Source: Heligmosomoides polygyrus polygyrus
Taxonomy: Eukaryota > Nematoda > Chromadorea > Rhabditida > Heligmosomidae
Length of the DNA: 64,000 nt
Direction: 5' to 3'
NCBI GenBank assembly: GCA_947396885.1
Contig: OX377202.1
Span: forward strand, 21,142,001 to 21,206,000
A program made the translations under genes and the position numbers. Positions 46,601 through 56,399 of the stretch are shown in pieces. The stretch's first letter is position 1; each line of letters starts with the position of its first letter. The notes beneath the pieces are model-generated. The model searched no databases. It saw nothing but the letters and a program-made list of their open reading frames with translations, and was not told the DNA's origin.

Positions 46601-49600
46601 AGGCGATTCCAGGCCGAAGCAGTTCTCGCAATACTACGAGTTGCCTCAGTTGCAAAACGTCGGAGCTTGAAACAGTAAAGCCAAATCACTCGAAAATCGC
46701 GTCGGTTCATATTTTTTCAAAACCCTATAATAACGTCCAGAATAAAGGACGAAAAGCACAGTTTGAAAGGATAGAAAATAATTGCCTACAAAATGATTAA
46801 TACAATCTGACCTGAAAACATGATTCTTCGTGAGAAGTAGCTGTTCATTTCAAAATTCCCCAGAACGGCAATGACGTTTACAACAAACTAATAATTTGAA
46901 ATTACTTGGGCCGCTACTGTAAGTCGTTTAAACCAAACGTTCCCTACAGTTAAGACCTTTCTTTAAAAAGCCGTTAATAGTCCCTTCCTCGTCAGCATTG
47001 TCTCGACGGCTACCCTTATGTGATAATTTGCACACTCATAATTACATAAAATGGCGACACGAGTAAAATCTTTTTCTCAAACTCGTTTAATTGTTCACAC
47101 TTTTTTTGACAAAATTCTAGATTAGCTTACATGCGCAAAGTAATTAACATAGACGTGAACAGCAGTTAAAAGGGTGACAATGGTGAAAGCCATGATGGAG
47201 AACTTCCTGATCGCGTTTGGCCTATAAAGAAGTATTATTGAAAGTTTTGTGCCGATGAAGAAAACTGGTACTAAAATCTGAACTCCACAACCTTATTAGT
47301 AGCAGCGTCGTATGGATAATGAAGACCACAATAAACAGTTTTGTGATGGTTGAGGCGGCATCTGCGAGCCATTGAAATACGTGTTTCAGCTTTCGTGGCA
47401 TAGGGATCAGTGGCTGGTTATGAGATACGAGGCCATCAAGCATATACATCTGTTAAAAAATGTGTTAAATATTTTCTAAAGTTGGGCTAAGAAATTGACC
47501 TATTAAATTGAAGGTAGACCAATGATAAAAAATGCGCCCTCTCGTTCGCAAACCCCATATTGATTCTAGAAAAGAAGCAAGTTGGTATTGCTTCTGGCAT
47601 GTCGGGTGCAGGCGGTAATGAATTAAAATACATGCGTTTCAAGAAGATTTCTATAAAAGTTTTGTTCGACTAGACCTATTTTGAAGGCCTCGAATATAGT
47701 AAATTTGACTGCAATACAGATGTATTCGTGCAATATGGTGGAAAGGACAGGACAGCGAATTTGATTCGGTGAGATAGTTCAAAATGCATGATGAGATGAT
47801 TGGATATGCGAAGCGTTTGCTAGTTTTACTGACCATGATCATTTAATGACAACAAACGAATAAAAAGCTCTGAATTCACATTAGTCGCCTATGCAGCTAA
47901 CAATTTCTTCCAATGTTGATGTAGATCGTCGTGTTGTCCAGCCCATCATTCACTACATGCGTGAAATCGTAATCGTCAACGAAAATTTGAGTGCAATCCC
48001 AAGAGAGTGGGACCACCTCTCATTAAGACTGGAATAGAAACACATGCAACATAATGTATATGGGAGTGGAGCATCTATCGTCGCCATAGGACGAATAAAT
48101 TCCAATTGCAGTGAAGTCCATTGGCTCCAGCTGATATTCTCATTTAAATCTGCCAGCTACAGTAGTGCATGCGCGTCGACTGCTTGACTTTAGAGACGTA
48201 GAAGTGATCCAGGGACGCATGCAGCGTATTGGCGTGAATACTTCAAGATTACGAGGAGTAGGACGCAAGCCCCGTTGTAAGTTGGAGCCTCTCCCTTTGG
48301 GATTGCACCAAAATCTATAGATGGATCGTGAATCCATGGTAGTTTCACGAGCTGATGTACGGCATATGGAGAAGGAAGTAGAAGAGGTGCGTCTACGATC
48401 TGACGCTAGCATCAGAAGCAAAATTCAGGTCCAGTTTAGCAAGTGGTAATCAGGTCAGTTGCTGACCGTCCTTGAAGACGAAGACTGCGGCGGCCATTGA
48501 AGAGCGCTGATAATATCACCATACCTATTTATAAAAGTTTGTCCTTCGATGACAGGTTCAGGTATTATTTGAGAGCTACGGCATGCATGATCGGGTTGTA
48601 TTTCGAATCATCACGAAAATTTTAGGAAGACTGACAGGTTCACAATTATATTACCACCGCTCAAGCCGCATAATAGAACGCAATGAGGGAATAAGTTCCT
48701 CTAGCTTCTCGGCAAAAAAGTTTTGTAGAGTACTTCTGAGCGACAAAATCGAAGCTTGTGGGACTTTTCAAAGTACTAACCAACAACCACCTAAGGGAAG
48801 GGGTTGTTCAGAACGAATAGCTCTCGGCGAGCAAGCTTAGGACCATCGTAAGTTATAAAAGGGTTGAACAATGAGGAAAAGAGCCATCACCATTCATTCC
48901 CAATAGAACAACACAGCTGAGCATAGGTAACCTAGCTGCCTGATTAGCAGGGATGTGCGGAACTTCGGTTTCCGTGTTCCGAATTCCGGTTTCCGGCCAT
49001 TTTGGGCTCTTCCGTTCCGTTCCGTGTTTCGCCTGTTTTTGAGCCGGAAGGCGGAAATGGAAACTGGCACTGTTCCGCACTAGTTTTCTATTGAACACAA
49101 TCAGCGTATCAGTGAAAAAATTTCTCCTTCATATAATTGCGAGAGAAATACTGTTTGACAACTCTAGTATTAATCTCCAAGTTCTCTCTTCGTAAAACCT
49201 CGGCATTTTCTTAGATTGTTAATGCTGCTGTGCCAAACGAGGTTATAGGTGGATCAGTTTATTGAGCGGCCTAACGTTTCGACCTGTTCGTCGTCTTCAG
49301 AGGCCTAAAAGTGGTTCAATACTTAAGATTTGTCACTTACCCGACCAAGCACCTCACTCCCCCCTTTCCGATATCATCCTAGGTGCCAAAACGAAAAACC
49401 CCAATGCATGAAAAATAAACCCACCCGCTGATCCACCGTTGACGCGGAGCGACGTCGCTACCGCTGTCGTTAGTAGCCGAGTGGTGACTGAGACATACTG
49501 TGTCATTCCGCACTGATTATACTGAGTATACCAGTGTCGTTCTTAAGGACATATATGTCACCACCGGTCGTCCTATAGCTCACAATGCGAAAGGAATGGC

Positions 49601-50678
49601 AAGAAGTCACTGGTAATCGAGGGGCACTCATTTCGACTATTCAGCGCTGGATTCCTTGCGGAAATCCAGAATGCTTCCAACGCTTTCCTAGACGAAATAT
49701 CGGTTTCATGCGTCAGAACCATGCATTTAACATCGAAGTCGGTTCCTCCATGCGCTTCAATCCTGTGCTTGCCTAATGGACTAGATAAAATATCTCTAAC
49801 TCTAACTCTAGTTTGTTCTGTTTGTTTGTTTGTTCTTCTTCCTAACCCTAGTTGGTTTCTATTTATTTTTGTTTCCCTGTTTTACCTAGTTTATCTGCAT
49901 TGTTGATCTTTAGATGTTGTGATATAGGCGCATTGTAGGAGGTGTGTTGAACTGAATTGAATCATTGGGACATCCGCAAATTTTCCATGGATTCAAGCGT
50001 CCCAGGCCTTTTTTATTAATATAATCTAGTGTTGCTATGCTCAGAATGTTAAGTTTAGTCTTAGAGGTGTTTAGTGCTGAAGGCTTATTATCTATTATAT
50101 TAGTTTTTTATTGGGTTATATTATCCTATTTCTATTTCGTTGCGCTTCCTATGGCAGCTGTCTACCTGACGTTGATGAATTTCTTGGCTTATGAATTATT
50201 TTGAACCCACGTGCTAGGTAAATTACATACGGCGCTCCATGGGGCCGCAGGTGTCATGTTCCAATATATTGTATAGTCCGTTCACATACCATTAGAAGCC
50301 TCTTTTATAGGACTGTCTAAGGGACATGCTCTTCGTTGGCCCTCGCCGACATGTACGCTGCCCGTGTAGGCTGGTTTGCCTAATCTATTTAAACCAGCAG
50401 TCTACAAATTTCTAACGGTGGCCTTAAATCCACCGTCAGGTCTTTCAAAAACAAGGGCTTTTTTCTTAAGCTCCTACATATCCATCCTTCCGCACTAGGC
50501 ACCTCCTTCTCACCCCTTTTTTCCTCGTCTTTGGGAGTTTTGTTGTCAGTATTTACAATACTGATATGTGGACGACGCTTGCTTGCATGGAAAATCTGCC
50601 TAGTTTGCTTGAGAGTGTTCTTCGCTTTTTTTTATATGGCGCGTATTATGACGCATAAATAAATAAATAAATAAATAA

Positions 50679-50725
<47 letters not shown>

Positions 50726-53700
50726 AATACCACGCCTTTTGCTAGTCACGTGTTCGCTAATGCGAACCTGACAGTATCCTTCCAGCTTCCCCGATCTATA
50801 TTTGGTTGCAAGTCCCACATTCAAGTTGATTCACTGCGCCAACTTTAGCGCAATCTCCCAACTTATTGTGGGACATACAACACAGTCTTCTGATATACAC
50901 TCCCTATCGTGGAGCCTATTTCGGACTAGCTGCTACTGAGCCCTGATCTGAGCTCCGCAAGATATGCTCTCGATGTCGTCTGAGATATTTAAAATAAGAC
51001 CTATCATAAGTTGCGTGGGAGGACCAACAGATAGAATATCCTGGTTTTTCAACAGAATTGTGAGCCAGTTGTTGACCACGGTCCCCGCACCTGACTAACA
51101 CTAGACTATTCCTTGACTATCTACACAGCAGACATGTTGAACAAGAATGTGTAGTAGAGTCCTTTGATGTAACTTCGCTATACACAAACGTCCAAAACGA
51201 GGATGCCCTTCAGGTCTTATCAGAAATGCTTGATCGACATCACAGCAGTATTAATAACTTTGGACTTAGCAAAATATGCATCATGACTCTAATCAAGGAG
51301 TGCTTAAGTTGTAGTATTTTCAAACGGTCAGGTAGATATTTTTCACAAATACGAGGTTTAGCCATGGGCCAACGACTTGCTCCAGTTCTTGCCGTTTGCT
51401 TTATGAGCAAAATAGAGGAACCAGTTCTAGAACGTCTTCCCCTGATGTATTGCAGGTACATTGATGATTGTTTTATTATAACATCAACACAGTCCAAAAT
51501 GGATGTTTCAATCTACTAAATCATCAAACGCAAAACATTAAGGTTACGAGGGAATCCCCTAAGAACGGTTGGCTTCCCTATTTAAACACGCAAATTAAAA
51601 TATCAGATGGCATCGTAAGGGTGAAGTGGTACCGCAAAGCAAGTTCTAAGAATGTTTTGATCCATGCATCTGCTGCACATCCTACAGCTGTTAAACGCGC
51701 AGTTGTAAGGAACATGCTCAAAACTGCACGCGATGTATGCACAGGCCCTGAAGAGCGACAAGACTCATTGAGGCTAGCCTCAAGGAGTCTCGCTTGCCAA
51801 AATGACTATGTGGTACCACACCACCAAAAGGTGCGCACTATGCAACGCAATGTACCACGCCGAGATCAGATACCCCTCTGTCTTCCTTTCGTTTCTGATG
51901 ATATCACTTCTGCCATACAACAGAGCATAGCTCGGGCTCAGCTAGAAGATTATGTTGTGCTCGTTAACATCCCGAATGACAACATTAAGAAGCAGCTAGT
52001 CCGAAACAGGCTCTACGATAAGGAGTGTATATCAGAAGACTGTGTTGTATGTCCCACAATAAGTTGGGAGATTGCCCCAAAGTTGGCGCAGTGTATCAAC
52101 TTGAATGTGGGACTTGCAATCAAATATACATCTGGGAAACTGGAAGGATACTGTCAGTTCGCATTAAAGAACACTTGACTAGCAAAAGGCGTGGTATTTT
52201 ATCTAGTCCATTAGGCAAGCACAGGATTGAAGCGCATGAGGAACAGACTTTGATGTTAAGTGCATGGNNNNNNNNNNNNNNNNNNNNNNNNNNNNNNNNN
52301 NNNNNNNNNNNNNNNNNNNNNNNNNNNNNNNNNNNNNNNNNNNNNNNNNNNNNNNNNNNNNNNNNNNNNNNNNNNNNNNNNNNNNNNNNNNNNNNNNNNN
52401 NNNNNNNNNNNNNNNNNNNNNNNNNNNNNNNNNNNNNNNNNNNNNNNNNNNNNNNNNNNNNNNNNNNAACATGCCAAAATCGGCGCAATTTTCAAAAACG
52501 GACATCGGATTCGTAATTAGCGCACCAAATAACCCCTAGATGAATTTGAATGAGGTTTGGACAAGAGAATTTGGCATTTTTCGAAATCATCGACTTTCGA
52601 TGGCGTCATCGTCCGGGCGGGCTCGGCGAAGAGCTAGAAAAAAATCAATTTTCCCGCAATTGGACGGGATTGGTACCTTTCGATAGAGCTTTCCGAGCTG
52701 AACAGAGCGGTACCATTGAGAGCGTCGAGAACTCGAATGTGGGCAAGTAAGGGCGGAAGGAACTTCGCCTTCGCCCTCCGCCGCTCCAAAATGGCAGATT
52801 GTGCTAAAGCAGTTTAGGCATCTAAAGAGCTACGAGCACGGCATCGTAAAGTGCCTTCGGTGCTTTACTCGTCCTCAAGTTTGCATGCCGTTAGCTCGCC
52901 TCATGTACTTGCAGCGGTCGATCGAGTTCTGAAAAAATCGTGTCACACATGCCCAACCTGCATATTCACACCGCCGTAACCTTGCCCTTTCGTAAGATAA
53001 TTTGATATGCTTCGGCTCTTTACTAGAGCATATTACTGCTTACAAAATCCACAAGTTGCTGCCCGAAAGATTCAAAAGTGACAGAATTATCGCGCTCAGA
53101 ACACGCCTGTGCGTCTAATTTAGCACAACAACGGTCGATGTTCTCCGCGCTTTTACTCGCCCAGATTACAGTTCTTTCTGCTAGCAGCGACACCGTTCAT
53201 TCAGCACGAAAAGCTCTATGAAAAGGTACCAAATTCAGCCAATTTCGGAAACATCGGTTTCGATGACGTGATCGTCCGTCTGGCGCGGCCTAGAAGCCGT
53301 CTTCGATGAAAAACTGTCAAAAAATCGATGTTTTCAAAATTGGGCGAGATTGATACCTTTCGATAGGGCTTTTTGAGGTGAACAAATGGTACCCTGGCTG
53401 GGGCTCGAAAACTCGAATATGGGCGAGTTAGGGCGGAAGAAGCTTCACCACTGCCGTCCGCCGCTCTAAAATGGCAGATGAGGCTAAGGCAGTTTAGGCA
53501 GTTGCAGAGTTAGGAGCAGATCATCGTAAAGTGCCTTCGGAGCTTTACTCGTCTGCGAGTTTGCACACCGTTAGCTAGCCTAGTGTACCCGTAGCGGTCG
53601 ACCGAATTCTGAAAAAATCGTGTCACACATGACCAACCTGCATTTTCGCACCGCCGTAACCCTGCCAATTCGTAAGATAATTTGCTGTGCTTTGGCGCTT

Positions 53701-56331
53701 TGTAGAGCATATTACTGCCTACGGAGTATACACGTTGCAGCCAGAAAGATTGGAAGCTGACAGAGTTATCGCGCTCCGAACACGCCCGCGGTGCAATTTG
53801 CGAGCTGTCGCGCCGAGTCGATTGATAGGTTCGATCCTATATACATTGTGCACAGCGCACTCCAAAGTCTTGCCAGGACGAAGTGCAGCAATTCCTGAGT
53901 AGGGCGGCTGAGAATTTCCCATAAAACTCCCTAAATGCTCACTCTACAAACTGTCCCCACCCCCTCGATTGATAGGTTTGATCCTATGTGCATTGTTCAC
54001 GGCGCACACTGAGGGATTGCTGGCATGACAAAACACTTGATGCCATGCTTGAGATGCTCCGAGAACATGCAAGTCCTGGATATAAGCTTCTCCAACAGCA
54101 AAAAGTCAGCTCCAGACATTTTTGACCACCCACTGCGAAAACGGTGTAGTTTGGCGAAGTTTTATATACGATTGTGTAGATCTCGAGGGGGCGAATCGAA
54201 CGGTACCAGCAGTTTCCCAAAAAACCTCGAATTAGAGGAATTGTGAGCCTGCAACGGTTTTCGACGCCTTGCGGCCGACAACTCGTCCGCTGCCGCCCTT
54301 CTCAATGGAGCGCAAGTTTTCAATTTTGGCCGTTTTTGATCTTTCATATGAAATTCAGGATCTATCCTAGTCCGGGGGGGCCACATAACTAGAAATTATG
54401 TTACAAAATGAATTGAAACTTACCGAGCGGCTCCTAGCGAACAAGCTGCAACCTAAAATAAACCGAAAACGAGCGGACAAACGAAAAAAAAATAAAAAAT
54501 TGCCACGGTTTACAACCGTGTCGGCGGACAAAGAGCGGCGGAATGGAGGCATGCCGCGTGCTATCCCCCGGCTGACATGTTATAACATGGATCTAACATG
54601 ATGGGGAGGGCACATGAAGCCGCATGCCGCGTGCCACCGCCGCGTGACATGTTATAACCAGTATTTAACATGGTGAGGAGGGCACACAATTTTGCCTGCT
54701 TATGTAATTTTTTCGTTTTTTTTTCTTCACCTTCTTTTCTTGTTTAGGTCCCATGTTGTCTGTAGGAGCCGCACGGTAAGTCTCAGGTGGATTTGTTACA
54801 TATAATACCTTTTAGTTATGTGGCCCCCCCGGACTAGGATAGATCCGAAATTCATATACCGAACGATAGAGCTCGTTCTCCTGAGCTCAAATATGCGCTT
54901 GCTTTTTCAAATGGATGCCATTTTGGTGAGTTATAACAAAAAGACGCAAAAACCGCAAAAGTGCGGTTTTTTCGGCGTCTATTCAAAAGACGCGTCCGGT
55001 ACTGTAGAACAGTAACACGGTTCAATGCTTTGCTAACAAATATTCAGACACGTTGGTACGTTCATTATTTGGGGCGATAACTTTTATTGTATTAGCGTGT
55101 CCAGAAAGTATCTGCAGAAAACTTCGCAATGTTCCAGATTCTTTCTTTAATGTTCTGAAGATTTCAGCATAAGTGCTATACAAAGACACTATCCACCTGT
55201 ATCTACATAGCATATCCAGCTTTGCCTTCCTTGCCTGTTTCACTGTATGGTGGTCGAACTGTCTGCCTATATTAGGCACGTACTCCTTTACGGGTTTGAA
55301 TCTGGGCACTTCGCTGCAGAAGCCTGTTGAAAATTGTGTCGGTGTTCGGCTCTGAAACTCCTTCTGTAGGGTCTGGGTATAGCTGGTTCGAACGTTTTAG
55401 AAGCGGGAACAAGAGTCTCGAAGATGAGCCTCGCTCTGGTCGACCGACAACGATATCTTTGGACGAACTGAGGAAACTGACGGAGCAGCATCCTTATGAA
55501 GGTGTGCGTCATTTTGTTGCTGCTCTTGGCTCCCGATCCACCGTGGACAATGGCTGCGATCTCTTGGAATTGCTAAAAAGCTCGGTCAGTTGCTCCCACA
55601 CAAACTGACCGACGACACCCGTGCTGAGCGTCTGGTGGGGAGTTTATGGGATGTACCATTTCGAGCTGTTGCCTGACATCACTGCCGAGGTCTACGCTAC
55701 CCAACTGCAGAGACTGGCAGAGAAGATGCGCAAGGAACAGCCCAAGCTCGACAAAGTTCGCTTGCTGCACGACAACGCCAGCCCACACATCGCGAAAACA
55801 ACTTTTCAGAGAATTCTGGAACTCGAATGGGAAGTTCTGCCGCACCCAAACAGTACAGCCCAGATCTGGCCCCAAGTGATTACCACCTTTTTCGATCACT
55901 TCAGCATCATCTGGAGGGGAAGCGTTATGAAGATCGTGGCCACCTCGAAAATGATCTCCGATCTTTTTTTGCCTCCAAGTCGCCGGATTTCTGTGCTAGA
56001 GGAATTCGAAGTCTTGTGCAACATTGGCGAAGAATAGTCGATGTTGATGAAAATTAATTGGTTGATTAATAAAATGTTGATACTAAATTGTGTTATTTTG
56101 AAAAAATGAGAAAAATGCAAACATAACATTTACCTCATTCACAAGGAATACGAAAATCGTGTGCAGTATAAACACAATAGACTGAATGATTATGAGATTT
56201 TGATAGCCACTGAGCTGTCTATGGCTCGTCGTCAAACGAATTATTATATATGCATGAGCGATAAGAATACATGAGTCGGCAACTAGGCTATTAACGTAGG
56301 AGGCATTATCCCAGAAATTGTCAAAAAACAT
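40603..56331 (-). CDS. Multi-pass membrane protein, 5 exons, receptor-like
   Basis: Exons in transcript order: 56331-56134, 47449-47292, 47221-47131, 40960-40788, 40720-40603; all AG/GT and in phase; 245 aa plus TAA. The start codon lies 11 nt after a TTCTATCTTTAG acceptor, typical of a nematode trans-spliced start. Hydrophobic segments: about residues 13-33 (LVADSCILIAHAYIIIRL), 44-65 (LIIIQSIVFILHTIFVFLV), 91-115 (ITKLFIVVFIIHTTLLLI), 122-147 (FSIMAFTIVTLLTAVHVYV), 149-172 and 183-203 (NLVSSLLLLWTFLVNLINAC). The N-terminus is short with an NAS glycosylation site, and the tail is cysteine- and serine-rich. This looks like a nematode 7TM receptor lacking one segment; a further in-phase exon could hide in the 6.2-kb intron. 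Family not identified. Confidence is lower for joining 56 kb to 47 kb across 8.7 kb. Confidence 0.65.
41430..43100 (-). pseudogene. CR1-like LINE relic
   Basis: Minus strand: PDLILLSFMKLILGHTIYPL near 42950, then VHLDFSKAFDKVPVPKLLHK, GVKQGGMLTILLFLPYTYEL, YADDVKLYKT near 42320, and the C-terminal PAFPIRRERKGMFVLKSLQY to LRLDVPVASTTAKF region (41939-41556). Several frame breaks. The 3' end is an AAATAAATAAATAAA tail read on the minus strand at 41440-41460. It is inside the 6.2-kb intron of the membrane-protein gene and interrupted by the hairpin at 42773. Confidence 0.85.
42700..42843. repeat. 33-bp perfect hairpin and ACTAGTA-type repeats
   Basis: 42773-42805 and 42811-42843 are perfect inverted copies separated by TTTTT. 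They are preceded by self-complementary TACTAGTA/TTACTAGT repeats from about 42705. The hairpin splits the LINE relic. Confidence 0.9.
43241..43536 (-). repeat. SINE-A, best copy, 11-bp target-site duplication
   Basis: On the minus strand it begins GGTAGGGGCGGTGTAGCGCA; TAGCGCAGTCGG is a perfect RNA polymerase III A box and GGTTCGGATTTC a near B box about 50 nt downstream. The 3' end is a short tandem tail, GTCCTTTATCCTTTATCCTT. Exact GACATCACATA repeats flank it (43230-43240 and 43537-43547). Length about 296 bp. The tRNA-like head does not fold into an obvious intact tRNA. Confidence 0.95.
43830..44393 (+). CDS. Candidate gene 3' exons, antisense in an intron
   Basis: Three plus-strand segments. 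44035-44244 (acceptor TTTTTGCAG, donor GTGAGA) ends in phase 2 and joins 44306-44393 (acceptor TTCACTTATAG) in frame, giving GDLLQLIRNNTYDRM, FSRGKNARISAKKCRGGNFG, DADPEYVIRLWSFDGL and stop TGA. An upstream segment 43830-44006 (acceptor TTTTCCTGCAG) reads VERSQFDFLEKK, then, after an A8 run at 43857-43864 that shifts the frame, IGVLAFYENNLLPSTCD and FLEFATVFEMILSWL. It meets the next segment in phase, but across only 28 nt, shorter than normal introns. No family recognised. It may be a live gene with an A8 sequencing error, or a pseudogene. The 5' part was not found. Confidence 0.45.
44394..45950. other. Intronic/intergenic stretch without recognised genes
   Basis: No coding signal recognised. 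A MITE end (GATGAATCCGGTCCCCGG, about 45572) related to the 7919 element and a C9 run at 45337 are present. Confidence 0.45.
45960..46290 (-). repeat. SINE-B copy beside a mariner scrap
   Basis: 45960-46120 (minus) matches the SINE-B core (GGGCGCAGTGGAGAGTGTCG, GCATTTCAGCTGACTGG). Just upstream, at 46290-46230, the minus strand reads NVDEKWVLYDSSSRQRE, the first-Asp block of a mariner transposase, with nothing else of that gene recognisable. Confidence 0.6.
46300..47130. other. Intronic stretch without recognised genes
   Basis: Part of the 6.2-kb intron of the membrane-protein gene. AT-rich; nothing recognised. Confidence 0.4.
47460..48940. other. Intronic stretch without recognised genes
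   Basis: Part of the 8.7-kb intron of the membrane-protein gene. A plus-strand open stretch near 48170-48320 (RRLLDFRDVEVIQGRMQRIG) reads as if coding, but I do not recognise it, and it ends in a stop without a clear splice site. Confidence 0.35.
48950..49083. mobile_element. GGAAC-rich palindromic repeat, copy 3
   Basis: Left GCAGGGATGTGCGGAACTTC and right, inverted, CTAGTGCGGAACAGTGCC give inverted ends GTGCGGAAC. The interior (TTCCGGCCATTTTGGGCTCTT) is the inverse of 15895-16012. Confidence 0.55.
49268..49305 (-). ncRNA. Hammerhead-ribozyme-like motif in PLE 3' region
   Basis: Minus strand, 5' to 3': GGCCT (49305-49301), core CTGAAGA (49300-49294), CGAC-GAACA-GGTC stem II region (49293-49281), GAAAC (49280-49276), GTT (49275-49273), AGGCC (49272-49268). 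GGCCT pairs with AGGCC (5 bp, stem I); GAC pairs with GTC (stem II, one extra C); CTGANGA and GAAA are the invariant hammerhead core; GTT is a valid NUH cleavage triplet. Stem III is only AC/GT with no loop, so activity would require a dimer through self-complementary AACGTT. PLEs are known to carry hammerhead motifs of this kind. Activity not shown. Confidence 0.6.
49793..50721 (+). mobile_element. 929-bp AAAT-tailed insertion inside the PLE
   Basis: Bounded by 8-bp ATAAAATA repeats. It begins TCTCTAACTCTAACTCTAG and ends in about 70 bp of AAAT repeats (50656-50723), as expected for a LINE-mobilised retroposon on the plus strand. I see no ORF, so it is either a LINE 3' untranslated segment or a non-autonomous element. 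Confidence 0.8.
50934..52267 (+). pseudogene. Penelope-like element: RT and GIY-YIG
   Basis: Plus strand. Reads KIRPIISCVGGPTDRISWFF near 50990, then after a frame change HLTNTRLFLDYLHSR, ESFDVTSLYTNVQNEDAL (motif with the first catalytic Asp), the RGLAMGQRLAPVLAVCF block, and CRYIDDCFIITS, the YIDD catalytic box (about 51455-51485). Another shift leads to GWLPYLNTQIKI and the linker to about 52090, then the endonuclease: VYQLECGTCNQIYIWETGRI and RIKEHLTSKR. The conserved YIGETG has W for the first G. The element runs into the assembly gap at 52268. The single-ORF design of RT followed by GIY-YIG identifies it as a Penelope-like element. Confidence 0.93.
52268..52467. other. Assembly gap of 200 N
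   Basis: Exactly 200 Ns, a placeholder length. It follows a PLE and precedes a tandem repeat, so the true size is unknown. Confidence 1.
52560..53800. repeat. Tandem duplication, 680-bp unit, two copies
   Basis: Landmarks recur at a constant 679-680-bp spacing: ACCTTTCGATAG (52675/53355), GTAAAGTGCCTTCGG (about 52847/53527), AAAAAATCGTGTCACACAT (52932/53612) and AGAGCATATTACTG (53025/53704). Copies are roughly 80-85 percent identical by eye. No coding signal. It lies next to the assembly gap, so the array may be longer in the genome. Confidence 0.9.
53815..54010. repeat. Direct repeat of about 42 bp, 148 bp apart
   Basis: CGATTGATAGGTTYGATCCT followed by ATRTRCATTGT occurs at 53817 and 53965. 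Confidence 0.75.
54358..54846. mobile_element. hAT-like MITE, 489 bp, copy 2
   Basis: Inverted ends GGATCTATCCTAGTCCGGGG at both sides and an exact 8-bp GAAATTCA duplication (54350-54357, 54847-54854). The interior is collinear with 15181-15672, including the tandem GACATGTTATAACC block. No ORF. Confidence 0.93.
55319..56060 (+). pseudogene. Mariner transposase with internal deletion
   Basis: N-terminal part SWFERFRSGNKSLEDEPRSG and the second helix-turn-helix region (to about 55610) are followed directly by SVWWGVYGMYHFELLPDITA, so the block with the first catalytic Asp is deleted. The second Asp is present (RLLHDNASPHIAKTTFQ). A frameshift near 55845 then leads to QYSPDLAPSDYHLFRSLQHH with the third Asp and the C-terminus, ending at 56057. 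It lies in the 8.7-kb intron of the membrane-protein gene, close to its first exon. Confidence 0.9.
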
Positions 56332-56399
56332 GTCTGTGCCGCCTAAAGATAGAAGAGAATTTTGGCTTCCAATACTGACGATCAACACCAGATGCACGC

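Larger units (their letters stand above)
49240..50933 (-). mobile_element. Penelope-like element 3' part, split by an insertion
   Basis: Minus-strand PLE fragment. 50933-50730 carries the region just before and into the GIY-YIG endonuclease (VCPTISWEIA-like, then GLATKYRSGKLEGYCQVRIS in a shifted frame). The rest of the ORF resumes at 49792 and reads SSPLGKHRIEAH and RKALEAFWISARNPALNSRN to the stop near 49583. The 3' UTR follows to about 49240 and contains the hammerhead-like motif. The two halves join exactly at ATAAAATA, present at both edges of the inserted DNA (49785-49792 and 50722-50729). Compared with the sense copy at 52000-52266, the join restores the order. Confidence 0.88.

Noticed and set aside
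50656..50723. AAAT microsatellite as an independent feature of interest
   Set aside because: It is explained as the 3' tail of the inserted retroposon; likewise the ATA repeat at 63194-63245 is the RTE tail.
52025..52520. Open frames crossing the N gap
   Set aside because: The undetermined bases give no evidence of coding; only the GIY-YIG part before 52268 is real sequence.
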